NCBI RefSeq assembly: GCF_003925875.1
Contig: NZ_AP019309.1
Location: 1,736,001-1,800,000 of the forward strand
DNA length: 64,000 nt
Direction of reading: 5' to 3'
DNA from: Intestinibaculum porci
GTDB taxonomy: Bacteria > Bacillota_I > Bacilli_A > Erysipelotrichales > Coprobacillaceae
Below are positions 53,524 to 62,569 of this stretch, piece after piece. A model generated the notes under the pieces. The model was not told where the DNA came from. It did not search any database and saw only the letters and a list, made by a program, of their open reading frames with translations. Each line of letters starts with the position of its first letter. Position 1 is the first letter of the stretch. Position numbers and translations under genes: made by a program.

Positions 53524-54552
53524 TTATGCCTGACGGCGGTTATTTTGCGCTTGCGCGTAGAATGCACGCTTCTGATCATACATTCTTTCTTCAGCTAGAC
53601 GCAGACTTTCATGAAGATTATGTTCATCACCAACACCATAAGAAATATAGTAATGAGACTTAGCTAAGATGTTATTGACTTCGATCATATCCTGATGAAT
53701 TTGATCCACGGTTTTATGGCTAAAGCAGACAAATTCATCACCGCCGATGCGAAAGGTATTATGCATTTCGAAGTTGTCTTTTAAAGCTTTTGCTACTTCT
53801 TTTAATATTTCATCCCCTTGTTTATGACCATAGTGATTATTGAGTTCATGGAGTCCATTGACATCAATAAAGATTGTTCGGAAATCACCATTTAATTCAC
53901 GACAGACACGTTCATAATGATTACGGTTATATGTTCCAGTCATTAAATCCAGCTTTTCTAATTCACTTGTTGTATAACGTTTATAAAAAAAGCGAAAACG
54001 TCTTAACTGGACAAAATATGCAATTGGGACAATCGCGATGGTAAAGATCATCAAATGCCAGAAATCGATATAAATACTTGTAGCATGGACATAAAAGTTG
54101 GCGAATAATAAATAGAATAATGCCGAAGCGGCCATAACGCTATACAGACGCACTAAAATGTCAGTCAGTAAGAGCGGAAATGTGACATAGTAAACAACAA
54201 AGCCAACGGCTGGCAGCCGTGGCTGCATTAAGGCCATCGCCATACCAAATAAATGAATAAACACGACACATATGTACATAAAGATAATGGCACCTTTAAA
54301 CTTATTAGCAATGATCCGACTAATTCGAAAGAGTAAGCCAAAGACTAAAAAAGCAGCGATATATGCCAAAACAGAATCATTCTTATAAAACTCTAAATAG
54401 TTATGAAAAACAACGATAAAGAGACTTAAGATCATTTCGACTAATAAGATGCCTCTCATTGTATGACTATTGATAGTGATGATATCTTTTTTGATACAAT
54501 CGTATTGCTTTTTCTCTAAACTGCCATAAAAGAAGTTTTTCCTTGCATCCAT
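53524..54552 (-). CDS. Membrane diguanylate cyclase (GGDEF), tandem copy A
   Basis: The 342-residue protein has about six N-terminal membrane helices (35-185) and a GGDEF domain with TGTYNRNHYERV, FIDVNGLHELNNHYGH and the intact signature RIGGDEFVCFSH. It is a paralogue of the next gene; both start with a short cytoplasmic segment of the form FYGSLEKKQYDCIKK. AGGAAG precedes the ATG. It lies 11 bases after copy B. Confidence 0.9.
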   Translation of the reverse strand: MDARKNFFYGSLEKKQYDCIKKDIITINSHTMRGILLVEMILSLFIVVFHNYLEFYKNDSVLAYIAAFLVFGLLFRISRIIANKFKGAIIFMYICVVFIHLFGMAMALMQPRLPAVGFVVYYVTFPLLLTDILVRLYSVMAASALFYLLFANFYVHATSIYIDFWHLMIFTIAIVPIAYFVQLRRFRFFYKRYTTSELEKLDLMTGTYNRNHYERVCRELNGDFRTIFIDVNGLHELNNHYGHKQGDEILKEVAKALKDNFEMHNTFRIGGDEFVCFSHKTVDQIHQDMIEVNNILAKSHYYISYGVGDEHNLHESLRLAEERMYDQKRAFYAQAQNNRRQA

Positions 54553-54563
54553 ATTGTCACTTC

Positions 54564-55634
54564 CTATATTCTTGCCTCGCGCTGACGACGATCATGAACT
54601 GTATGCGTATAATAAGCTCGTTTTTGTTTATACATCAGGTGTTCAGCATCGCGGATGACATCTTCGATGAGATCCTGCCTTTGCCCTGTACTTATGCCAT
54701 AAGAAATATGAATGCCTTCATCCATCAGCTGTTGAGCGATTATTTTCATCTTATGAGAGACTTCATCGATCTCATCATTGAAACTGATGCCGACGAATTC
54801 ATCACCGCCTAAGCGATAAGTATAAGCTTCGCCAAAGTGATTTCTTAAGGTATGAGCGATATGAATGAGCATCTCATCACCGGCATGATGGCCTTTTTCA
54901 TTATTAAGACTATGTAAGCCATCAGCGTCGACGTATACGATCACAAAGATGGGCGGTAAATCACCTTGCAGACTTTGGATATCCTTTTCATAACAGTTAC
55001 GATTCTTAATCCCTGTGAGTAAATCTATCTCACTTAAAAGACGCATGTGATAGTCCTGGTAAAAAGCCTGAATACGGGAAGGGATTAAGAAAACAGAAGC
55101 CATAGTGCCAATAAAGAGAAACATAATGACTTCAATCGAATCAAATAAGGCAATCTGACTATTTTCAAAATGATAGCTTAAAATAATATAAAGGGCAGAT
55201 GCTAAACTGCCGGCAATGATTTGTCTGATCGGAATATCGGTAAAAGCTATAGGCAAGGCCACTAATAAAACGACAAAGCTCACGGTGGGCAATGATGGCT
55301 GAACCATTGATTGGATGATTGTCATCAGATAGAGCGTCGCCATCCCTATATACATACATAATGTCACCCGCTGCGGCTTGTCTTCTAAAAGCATGGCAAA
55401 GGCAAACCTTTCAACTACTAAGGCCATAGACGTAATGCCAATGACAATTTGGGTCGGCGTATTTTCAAAATGTGCCACTGCGTTAATCATAAACATGATC
55501 AAAAACACCCACATGATAATGGGTAAGAGACCTTTTAACGCAATAATATTATAGTGATCACAATTCTCTTTTACATGGGTAAATTCTTCTTTTGTTAAAC
55601 CGCCATATAATAATATCTTTCTTAGTCTATCCAT
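54564..55634 (-). CDS. Membrane diguanylate cyclase (GGDEF), tandem copy B
   Basis: The 356-residue protein is organised like copy A: about six membrane helices and a GGDEF domain with TGIKNRNCYEKD, YVDADGLHSLNNEKGHHAGDE and the intact signature RLGGDEFVGISF. The ATG at 55634 follows GGGTGAACG; an extension of ten codons is rejected. Copies A and B probably arose by tandem duplication and are co-transcribed. Confidence 0.9.
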   Translation of the reverse strand: MDRLRKILLYGGLTKEEFTHVKENCDHYNIIALKGLLPIIMWVFLIMFMINAVAHFENTPTQIVIGITSMALVVERFAFAMLLEDKPQRVTLCMYIGMATLYLMTIIQSMVQPSLPTVSFVVLLVALPIAFTDIPIRQIIAGSLASALYIILSYHFENSQIALFDSIEVIMFLFIGTMASVFLIPSRIQAFYQDYHMRLLSEIDLLTGIKNRNCYEKDIQSLQGDLPPIFVIVYVDADGLHSLNNEKGHHAGDEMLIHIAHTLRNHFGEAYTYRLGGDEFVGISFNDEIDEVSHKMKIIAQQLMDEGIHISYGISTGQRQDLIEDVIRDAEHLMYKQKRAYYTHTVHDRRQREARI

Positions 55635-55692
55635 AACGTTCACCCTATATGGGTATTGTAACACGATTTTTTAAATTAATACATGCCTATCG

Positions 55693-56304
55693 TTATATGA
55701 CTTTAAAATGTGCCCGGAATTCACTTTTATGATCGCGATAATATGCAACGCCTTCCTTTTGACCAAGTAAATGAATACAGTTAAGATAGAGGTCATTAAG
55801 TGATGTAGCATAGGCATAAAGCACCTTTTTCTTATGTTTTGCTTTTTTGTATTCTTTAGCGACTAAAGCCCATTCTTCTTCTGAACGTTTATGCGCTTTT
55901 TTATTGATTGTGATTTCTACTTCTTTTTCTTTCTTTTCTTCTTTAGGAGAATCCAAAGTAATAATTTTGACATAACGACCTAATGTTTTACAGAAAGAAA
56001 CGGTCGCTTCATAGCCTTTATCATTGGCAATGATATAAGCTTTTTCATAGGGAGCAACTCCTAAGATATAACCTAAATAAGTCGATAACTGAAAATCTAA
56101 GGCATTCTTGCCATCATCGACTTCTAAATAAATGGTATTCTTCTTTTTCTTAGTAAAGACTTTATGATTCTTATAATCATTTCCTGAGTTTTTGGTATAG
56201 AGGATATGGATTTGGTCTTTCCCTGAAAGTTTCTTCTTTTTCACAAATCCTTCCAACATTTTTGGGGCGATATTTTCGCCATCCACTAAATAAATCTTAT
56301 TCAT
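55693..56304 (-). CDS. PIN/NYN-like domain protein, possible RNase
   Basis: The 203-residue protein starts YLVDGENIAPKML, with the first acidic site of a PIN/NYN nuclease fold. It continues with KNALDFQLSTYLGYILG (second acidic site) and IIANDKGYEATVSF (third). A Lys/Glu-rich segment and a helical C terminus follow (about 125-203). Such proteins cut or bind RNA, and some act in phage defence or RNA turnover. It lies upstream of the tandem cyclases on the same strand and 12 bases after a permease gene. Confidence 0.75.
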   Translation of the reverse strand: MNKIYLVDGENIAPKMLEGFVKKKKLSGKDQIHILYTKNSGNDYKNHKVFTKKKKNTIYLEVDDGKNALDFQLSTYLGYILGVAPYEKAYIIANDKGYEATVSFCKTLGRYVKIITLDSPKEEKKEKEVEITINKKAHKRSEEEWALVAKEYKKAKHKKKVLYAYATSLNDLYLNCIHLLGQKEGVAYYRDHKSEFRAHFKVI

Positions 56305-56316
56305 TTTACAACTCCT

Positions 56317-57063
56317 TTAATATATATGAATGACTTTGCCTAATAAAAGGACTAAAACAACGGCCATCATTGGTTTCACAACTTTAGCGCCTTTGTCCAT
56401 CACGAGGCCACTGCCAAGATAATTTCCTGCCATATTACAAAGAGCAGCTAATAAACCCACTGTAATAATCACTTTCCCTTGCATTAAAAAGACGGATAAC
56501 GCGGCTACATTGGTGGATAAGTTGATCATCTTCACAAAAGCATTCGCGCGGGCGATGCCTAAACGGGCAAAGATGGTAAAGGCTAATAAGAGGAATGTCC
56601 CGGTTCCCGGACCATAGAAGCCATCATAAATGCCGACAATAAATGAACAGAGACTCATAATGCGTAAACGTTTCTTGGTGATACGGTGCCAGGCATGATC
56701 TCTAAAAATACTTTTATTGAAGATACAAAAGGCCGCGACTGGCATCACCACTACCATCAGAGCATTTAACACTTTTGGACTCGCTAATAAGGACAAACGC
56801 GCCCCTAATAATGAGCCTAAGATGGCTGCAGCCATCGGCCATATAGCTTTCTTGATTTCCAAAAAGCCATTTTTATAAAACCGATATGTAGCTAAAGCAG
56901 TCCCACAAGAGGAACTCATTTTATTAGTGGCGACAGCCTGATGCGCTGGTAAACCAGCAATCATATAAATAGGTAATGAGATCAGACCGCCTCCCCCGGC
57001 AATCGCATCGACAAAGCCTGCCCCAAAGACAAAGGGACTAACAAGCAATAGTGTATTTAACAT
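56317..57063 (-). CDS. TauE/SafE-family membrane permease
   Basis: The 248-residue protein has about seven to eight membrane helices with the family signatures GFVDAIAGGGGLISLP (about 16-31) near the start and GIYDGFYGPGTGTFLLLAF in the second half. The family exports or imports small organosulphur or organic anions. AAGGAG precedes the ATG. The substrate cannot be told from sequence. Confidence 0.9.
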   Translation of the reverse strand: MLNTLLLVSPFVFGAGFVDAIAGGGGLISLPIYMIAGLPAHQAVATNKMSSSCGTALATYRFYKNGFLEIKKAIWPMAAAILGSLLGARLSLLASPKVLNALMVVVMPVAAFCIFNKSIFRDHAWHRITKKRLRIMSLCSFIVGIYDGFYGPGTGTFLLLAFTIFARLGIARANAFVKMINLSTNVAALSVFLMQGKVIITVGLLAALCNMAGNYLGSGLVMDKGAKVVKPMMAVVLVLLLGKVIHIY

Positions 57064-57099
57064 ATTTTCCTTTTCTCCTTAAAACACGCCCATTATATC

Positions 57100-57125
57100 A
57101 AAAAACGATAGGCTCGCCTATCGTT
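57100..57125 (-). terminator. Terminator after the PAS protein gene
   Basis: A 9-bp stem (AACGATAGG/CCTATCGTT) with a CGAG loop overlapping the stop codon is followed on the minus strand by TTTTTGA. Confidence 0.88.
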
Positions 57126-57522
57126 ATTGGGGCAATTCTTCAAGAATGACATAAGAGATATCGCCAAAGTATTCATTATGTACCATATGACTTAAGGTAT
57201 GAACTTTGATTTTGCGATGGGTTTTATGTGTTTCAACGTGATAATCTAAGCTATACATCCCATTTTTCTTATTGTGTGGCAATTGCGCTTTGACTTCATT
57301 TCTCGCCTGTTCATATTCTTCTGAAACGACTAAACCTTTTGTATTGCCATGGACTGCCTTCATAAAATCAGCTTCGCTGTCATATTCCAACAAATCAACT
57401 AACGCTTTATTGACAAAGAGCAGTTTTCCGCTGTCATGCTGATAAATAAAGAAGGCGCCTGGTAAATTTATAGATAAATCTTTAAGATTGAAGCCTAAGC
57501 TAGAGCGTCCTTCATAAACCAT
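57124..57522 (-). CDS. Stand-alone PAS-domain protein
   Basis: The 132-residue protein is essentially one PAS domain: LPGAFFIYQHDSGKLLFVNKA at the start, LLEYDSEADFMKAV, and the strand pair MYSLDYHVETHKTHRKIKV near the end. It has no output domain. GAGGAAG precedes the ATG. It may be a stray sensor module for the many cyclases in this region, or a remnant of a longer GGDEF protein cut by the adjacent insertion sequence. Confidence 0.8.
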   Translation of the reverse strand: MVYEGRSSLGFNLKDLSINLPGAFFIYQHDSGKLLFVNKALVDLLEYDSEADFMKAVHGNTKGLVVSEEYEQARNEVKAQLPHNKKNGMYSLDYHVETHKTHRKIKVHTLSHMVHNEYFGDISYVILEELPQ

Positions 57523-57656
57523 ATCTTCCTCATAGACATACTATTAAATGTCAATAGAAAATATGAGGGGAGTTGATTTTGTTAATTATATAAATTAATT
57601 GAATCTTTGTTTACTCTGATTCTAAAGCCAAGTGAGTTTGTCTTGGCTTAGAGGTG

Positions 57657-57777
57657 AGTGCTATAAATATGTAGTATTAAAAATTACAAAAAGAAAACAT
57701 CTTAGTGTGTATAAATGTGAAAGTTGTCACAAGCTATTGAAACATATGTGTTTTATATCAAAAATCTACATACAGTA
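57657..57777 (-). ncRNA. Candidate bridge/seek RNA downstream of the second IS110-type transposase
   Basis: The 121 bases between the transposase stop and the inner edge of the repeat have no coding frame. In IS1111-group elements the guide RNA lies 3' of the transposase. The 46 bases on the other side look too short. Position-based call; the 59267-59430 side is the alternative. Confidence 0.35.
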
Positions 57778-59199
57778 TTACTCTTCTGGGTCATTTCCAG
57801 TAAAGGTAAAATCATGTACTACACCATTCTCATCAGAATATTTGTAAATACATCTTCTTGTCTTTTCTGGAATGTCAGTAGTAATACTTTGGAAGAACGT
57901 GGCTCGGGTATCTTCCGGAAGCTTCATGAGATCCTCATAAAGCAGTACGAAATCACTATCATGCTTAAGAATAGCGTAAATATAACGTGCCATCTTATTG
58001 GCAACAGCTACTATTGCAAGCTTATGGCGCTTCTTATTGCCATTTTTAACCCTTGCAAAAAGGTTGGCAAGGTATGGATTATGCCGTCTGGCATACTCTG
58101 ATGCCAGGTATATAGCGTGTCTGAGGATAGGCGATCCCATTTTGGAAATCTTCCCATGGGTATCAACTGATGAACCTGATTTCTTATTTCTTGGCGTTAA
58201 TCCACAGTATGATGCAAAGTTTTCCGCTTTCTTGGAAAGAGCTATGTCATATACCTCACCAAGAATCATAGCTGCGGATTCTTCACCAACACCGATTAAT
58301 GTCTGAAGACGCTTAAATGCAGGCTGTTCTGAAGCAAGATTAACCATCATTTTCTTGTAGTTTCTCCTTGTCTGAAGCAGATTTCTGATACTGCTGACCA
58401 TTTCAACGGTGATCAGTTCAGCTTCCTGAGGAACATTAAGAGTAACAATGGTATTTTCACAAAGATCGAACAAATCGTCTATTTTAGCTTCCTTACAGCG
58501 ATGCTTAGAGGCCTCGTAAGCCACATTAAAGACTTCATTTTTAGAAGATTTAATGATATGATGTGCAGTAGGATATGCCTCTAAGATTGCAAGCGCAGTC
58601 GCAGAACTTATTGAGAAAACAGCGGTAAGCTCCGGGAAGAACTTTTCACACTGTGCACTCAGTCGATTGTATTCAGCATTTAGCTGTTTATTCAGCTGCT
58701 GATAGCGATGCGTCAGAAGTTTTAGATTCGCATGTCCTTTTTTGTTGTTTTCTTCGTTGTAATTAGGAGCTTTTTCAACATAACGTGCATCATCATCAGT
58801 TGCGCACATCTGTGCAATAGTCTTAGCGTCAAGTGGATCGGATTTGGCATATCCGTGTGCATCGCGCCACCTGTCAACGAATTTAGTATCCAGAAACTTA
58901 ACTGCTTCACTTTCCTGGAGATGATCGCGTATATACATATAGACATTGTCAGAGTACACGCCTGTTACTTCCATTGTGAAAAGAACGCTCAGGCAGTCTT
59001 CATCTTTGTAATGTCTAACGGTATCGAGGAACTCATCGACACCTGGCTTGGTGAATTTAAACTTTATCGCCTTTCGAACAAATTTGGATTTAACATTTCT
59101 ATCTCTGTTACGTTTATAAATGGCAGCATCTGCTTTGCCTTTAGAAACGTCTAAACCGATAAATAAATCATATTGTTTTGAAAAGATATTGTTTTTCAC
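57778..59199 (-). CDS. IS110-family transposase (intact)
   Basis: The 473-residue protein has the DEDD RuvC-like residues: Asp in LFIGLDVSKGKAD, Glu in FTMEVTGVY, Asp pair in KSDPLDAKTIAQM. A C-terminal Tnp domain follows, with IGVGEESAAMILGE, FASYCGLTPRNKKSGSS (nucleophilic Ser region) and SPILRHAIYLASEY. It uses an RNA-guided mechanism without classical terminal repeats. The start is a GTG after GAGGTAC. It is unrelated at the sequence level to the broken copy at 24544-25727 apart from the family motifs. Confidence 0.93.
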   Translation of the reverse strand: MKNNIFSKQYDLFIGLDVSKGKADAAIYKRNRDRNVKSKFVRKAIKFKFTKPGVDEFLDTVRHYKDEDCLSVLFTMEVTGVYSDNVYMYIRDHLQESEAVKFLDTKFVDRWRDAHGYAKSDPLDAKTIAQMCATDDDARYVEKAPNYNEENNKKGHANLKLLTHRYQQLNKQLNAEYNRLSAQCEKFFPELTAVFSISSATALAILEAYPTAHHIIKSSKNEVFNVAYEASKHRCKEAKIDDLFDLCENTIVTLNVPQEAELITVEMVSSIRNLLQTRRNYKKMMVNLASEQPAFKRLQTLIGVGEESAAMILGEVYDIALSKKAENFASYCGLTPRNKKSGSSVDTHGKISKMGSPILRHAIYLASEYARRHNPYLANLFARVKNGNKKRHKLAIVAVANKMARYIYAILKHDSDFVLLYEDLMKLPEDTRATFFQSITTDIPEKTRRCIYKYSDENGVVHDFTFTGNDPEE

Positions 59200-59266
59200 G
59201 ATAAGTACCTCATTTCATAAATTGATAGTAATTTGTTTTGAACTGCACCTCTAAGCCAAGACAAAC

Positions 59267-59455
59267 GCAACCTCGAAAATAAGAAGACAATGCAAACAAA
59301 GCTTCAACAAACTCATTAGGGTATAAAGAACTGTTTTGGCTGAGGAATAAGTCTATGTGAAGCGGACATCCCATAGGGGCCGCAAGGAGAAAGAATACAA
59401 CCTTAGGTTCAAAACAGAATCTATTATCCTGGATTTGAAGTGTATATTCAAATCT
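59267..59455. other. Gene-free stretch beside the second insertion sequence
   Basis: No coding region is seen. It includes GGACATCCCATAGGGGCCGC, a GC-rich island unlike its AT-rich surroundings, and a hairpin (GATTTGAA at 59432-59439, TTCAAATC at 59447-59454). The first part might belong to the insertion sequence. Confidence 0.4.
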
Positions 59456-59487
59456 AAAGAATCATCAATTATTAGCGATGATTCTTT
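59456..59487 (-). terminator. Terminator after the CHASE-GGDEF gene
   Basis: An 11-bp stem (AAAGAATCATC/GATGATTCTTT) with a 10-base loop lies just after the stop codon. The T-run (TTTAGATTT) is short. Confidence 0.6.
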
Positions 59488-59489
59488 AA

Positions 59490-60833
59490 TCAAATTACAA
59501 ACATATTATACGAGAGAGATAAGCCATGTTTTCCACGCAGTTTAACAGAATATAAGGCCATATCGGCTTTACGCATAAGTTCAGATAAGTCTTTGGCCTG
59601 GGTCGGATAGATCGCATAGCCAATAGAAATAGAGTACTTGTATTCTTTCCCCTGATATTCAAAACTGAATGGTCGATGAATAAACTTATTTAAAAACACC
59701 GTCACTTCTTCTTCATTCATATTCTTGATCAGGGCAGAGAATTCATCACCGCCATTACGGCCATAGATGGCATGATGACCAAAATACAGTTTTAACATGC
59801 CTGCTAAATGTTTAAGGGTTTCATCACCGATGGCATGGCCATAGAGGTCATTAACTGATTTGAAGTTATCCACATCAATTAATAATCCCGTATAAACGCC
59901 TTCTGGATGTTCTTTTAATAATTCTGAGCTATGGCTATCAAAGCCATGACGATTATAGACATTCGTTAAATAATCGACGTTGACTAAGCGGGTTAATTCT
60001 TTTTGTGATTTGAGGTAAGAGAGGATCATATAAAGCATTACCGAAATAACAATGGCTAAAAGCGTTCCTAATATGATGATGAGCATCACTTCTTTAGATA
60101 TGACATTAGCATTTGCTTTTTCTACTTCTAGCTTCCAGCTTGATGCGCCGACTCTAAAATAAGCTACAACCGGATGATACAATTTGTGATGCGAAGAGGC
60201 CATCTTTTCAAAGCTGCTTTCATTAACATGTGATTTATAAAGATTGTAATAATAACCAGAATCTTCCAGAGAGCTTAAGGAATCATTGAACAAATCATTG
60301 GTTTTAATCGAAGCGACCGTAAAACCCCAGAACTTGTTGTGGAGAAAGACCGGATTTTGAATAGCAATCCCCTGTCCCCCTTCCTGCAGGGCAAAGGGTC
60401 CACGAATAATTGTCACATTTTTGTTCCGGCTATAGACGGAAACCTCTTTGGTTTCCTGATCATGTAAGAAATCAATCTTTCCCATTTTGTTTTTAACTGG
60501 CGGATAGACTGATGTCACAACACCTTTGGGAGCGATATGTAATGAATAAATATTTTTCGTCTTTTCATAAGTACTTTTCATAGTTTTATAAAGTTCTGCA
60601 GTGGAACCATTGGTGGCATGAGCTACAGCTTCTAAGACCTCAGTAGCAGTAGCGGCCTCTTGTAAGTCTTTCTTGAGACTCGCTGTTGCACTATTTAAAT
60701 GTAACTGTGCTTTAACAACTTTTCTTTGCTTTTGTGCAATATTCTCTTGTCTGGCTGTTACTCCAACAATAGCCATTCCTAACAGGAAAACAAGCACTGC
60801 AATGATCACGTTTTTTCTCTTTGATAAATTCAT
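59490..60833 (-). CDS. CHASE-domain diguanylate cyclase (GGDEF)
   Basis: The 447-residue protein has an N-terminal membrane helix (about 8-26) and an extracellular CHASE-like domain at about 60-230. The domain has YSLHIAPKGVVTSVYPP, RGPFALQEGGQGIAIQNPVF and FWGFTVASI. A second helix (VMLIIILGTLLAIVISVML) and a GGDEF domain with the intact signature RNGGDEFSALIKN follow. It should convert an outside signal to cyclic di-GMP. It is the fifth GGDEF protein in the window and stands alone with its own promoter. Confidence 0.92.
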   Translation of the reverse strand: MNLSKRKNVIIAVLVFLLGMAIVGVTARQENIAQKQRKVVKAQLHLNSATASLKKDLQEAATATEVLEAVAHATNGSTAELYKTMKSTYEKTKNIYSLHIAPKGVVTSVYPPVKNKMGKIDFLHDQETKEVSVYSRNKNVTIIRGPFALQEGGQGIAIQNPVFLHNKFWGFTVASIKTNDLFNDSLSSLEDSGYYYNLYKSHVNESSFEKMASSHHKLYHPVVAYFRVGASSWKLEVEKANANVISKEVMLIIILGTLLAIVISVMLYMILSYLKSQKELTRLVNVDYLTNVYNRHGFDSHSSELLKEHPEGVYTGLLIDVDNFKSVNDLYGHAIGDETLKHLAGMLKLYFGHHAIYGRNGGDEFSALIKNMNEEEVTVFLNKFIHRPFSFEYQGKEYKYSISIGYAIYPTQAKDLSELMRKADMALYSVKLRGKHGLSLSYNMFVI

Positions 60834-60856
60834 GACTTAACCCTCTATACGTGGTC

Positions 60857-60862
60857 ATTATA
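60857..60862 (-). promoter_or_regulatory. -10 box of the CHASE-GGDEF gene
   Basis: TATAAT on the minus strand about 25 bases before the start codon, in the context TATAATGACCAC, identical to that of the pilC promoter. No good -35 is seen. Confidence 0.5.
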
Positions 60863-60908
60863 GCACTATTATTTCAAATAAAAACCCATTTTCAAAATTT
60901 CTATATAT

Positions 60909-61556
60909 TTATGACATAAGATTTTCATAGTCACAATAAATCATTGCACCATTCATATCGATCATGAAATAATCATGGTCTTTTAGACACTTTTTCATAT
61001 CGACAATCGTCCCTTTAGGTATTAAGGTCGTTGCATGATACATCTTACCAATCATCATCTCTTCCTTGGATAAAGGATCATCAATGATCAAACGAAATTC
61101 ATGCTGATAATGATAGGATGGTCTTTTGGTAAGTAAATGTTCATAGCGGTGATTATTAACTAAACGGGTAAAGGTTTCTAAATTCATATCCTGATATGTG
61201 ACTAAACCATAGGCATAGGTTTGTGTAAAGCAGTGTGACTGCATAAATAAAGCCCAGTCTTCCCATTTAAAGATGGTTGCATAATAAGAGCCAAAATGAT
61301 CCATCATCCGAGCATCAATCGTAATACGATGATCATGAACCTGATCTTCATAAACGACATAAAGAGAATAAATCGGTAAGTAAAGTCTTTTTTCTGGAAT
61401 ATATAAATGGGAGAAGGCCCCCTCCAGGGCATCCCCTCTCCCATTTTGTAATGCCTGATAATAATGTGCCGGATGCATAAAGAATGATCCATTACATAAC
61501 GCATCAGCGTATTTTCTTTTTGATGTAAACTTAATGATATAGGCAATCTTTCTCAT
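60909..61556 (-). CDS. Protein of unknown function
   Basis: The 215-residue soluble protein starts MRKIAYIIKFTSKRKYADAL and has the segments CNGSFFMHPAHYYQ and GRGDALEGAFSHLY. A C-terminal HEFRLIIDDPLSKEEM block and IPKGTIVDMKKCLKDHD follow. The arrangement of a basic start, aromatic FFM motif and GDALEG is distinctive, but the family is not recognised. The ATG at 61556 follows AAGGAGG. It could be an orphan or part of a defence or nucleotide-processing family. Confidence 0.65.
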   Translation of the reverse strand: MRKIAYIIKFTSKRKYADALCNGSFFMHPAHYYQALQNGRGDALEGAFSHLYIPEKRLYLPIYSLYVVYEDQVHDHRITIDARMMDHFGSYYATIFKWEDWALFMQSHCFTQTYAYGLVTYQDMNLETFTRLVNNHRYEHLLTKRPSYHYQHEFRLIIDDPLSKEEMMIGKMYHATTLIPKGTIVDMKKCLKDHDYFMIDMNGAMIYCDYENLMS

Positions 61557-61609
61557 AGCATCCTCCTTCTTAGCACTATACCATCTTTTTCTCATTATGA
61601 TAAGTCTTT

Positions 61610-62569
61610 TTAATTATTTGTAATTTCTAATTGTGCTTTAGCCCAAGTAAAGTAATCATCATGATCCATGATATACCAATACATCTGATCATAGATGATC
61701 GCAAAAGTTTCAAAGGTATAAGGAGGATAGTCATCTTCATCTTCTTCGTTCATGAAATATTCATCTAATTCATCATCAATCTGATCATAGTTGAAGATAA
61801 AACGCTCAGTGCCAGTATTATTGTTCATCATTTCAAATAATACCTCACGGGCTCTTTCTTCATCACCATAGACATAGTAGAAGATCGAAACAGGTAATAA
61901 AATATCCACATCAACTTTATCATAAGCCTCTTCAATGACCGCTAAGAATTCATCCACATTATCTTTTTTCTCTAATGCGCAATAATAAGTCATCAGGTAA
62001 GCGGTAAAGTTATAAGGATCATCCTCTAAAAACTGAATCGCTTGTAAACAAAGGCTGATGCCGCGACTATACATTTTATGATCCGCAAAAATTTGATTTA
62101 ATTCAGAAAACAGGGAAAGAACATGATCTTCTGCATCAAATCTCATAAAATCTTCTTTGCCATCCCAATTGGTCTGGTAATATTCATCAAGATTTTCTTG
62201 AATCAGCTTCATAAATCGTTTGATCTTTTCATCAACTGGCATCTCCTGCATTCTTACCGCAAATTCTTCGATCCCCGGAAGATGTGAATTTTTCACAATG
62301 AAAGAGTCAACATAAGCTTTATATTCCGCCTCGTTTTTAATGGTATCTAAACCGCTATAAAAAGCATCTAACAAAGGATCAGCAGATAAAATTTCCGAAA
62401 GGAAATCATTGATATTTTGATCTTTTAAAATACTCATGAATTCCTCAAATGCATCGTCATCACTGCCTAAAAAGTCTTCTGTATCATCATATTGTGTTTC
62501 TGTTTTCTTTGGTTTATTGGTTGGTTTCTTTTTCGCATTATTCTTTTTCTTTTTGACTTTCTTACTCAT
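61610..62569 (-). CDS. Acidic helical protein of unknown function, TPR-like
   Basis: The 319-residue protein has a very Lys/Asn-rich first 25 residues followed by an acidic, helix-rich body. Repeating pairs such as YSRGISLCLQAIQFLEDDPY and ALEKKDNVDEFLAVIEEAYD suggest TPR-type repeats. An acidic cluster (DEDDYPP) is near the end. No catalytic motif is seen. The start overlaps the end of the nicotinamidase gene by 8 bases, so it is translationally coupled to it. Confidence 0.65.
   Translation of the reverse strand: MSKKVKKKKNNAKKKPTNKPKKTETQYDDTEDFLGSDDDAFEEFMSILKDQNINDFLSEILSADPLLDAFYSGLDTIKNEAEYKAYVDSFIVKNSHLPGIEEFAVRMQEMPVDEKIKRFMKLIQENLDEYYQTNWDGKEDFMRFDAEDHVLSLFSELNQIFADHKMYSRGISLCLQAIQFLEDDPYNFTAYLMTYYCALEKKDNVDEFLAVIEEAYDKVDVDILLPVSIFYYVYGDEERAREVLFEMMNNNTGTERFIFNYDQIDDELDEYFMNEEDEDDYPPYTFETFAIIYDQMYWYIMDHDDYFTWAKAQLEITNN

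Larger units (their letters stand above)
57636..59266 (-). mobile_element. IS110/IS1111-type insertion sequence with 21-bp inverted repeats
   Basis: Perfect inverted repeats GTTTGTCTTGGCTTAGAGGTG (57636-57656) and its complement (59246-59266) flank an intact transposase. The left copy also pairs with AAGCCAAG at 57625-57632 just outside it. Subterminal inverted repeats are a trait of the IS1111 group. The true ends should lie a few bases outside the repeats. Confidence 0.85.

Noticed and set aside
57632-58101. Plus-strand reading frames across the second insertion sequence
   Set aside because: They run antisense to an intact transposase or through its guide-RNA region and have no supporting motif.
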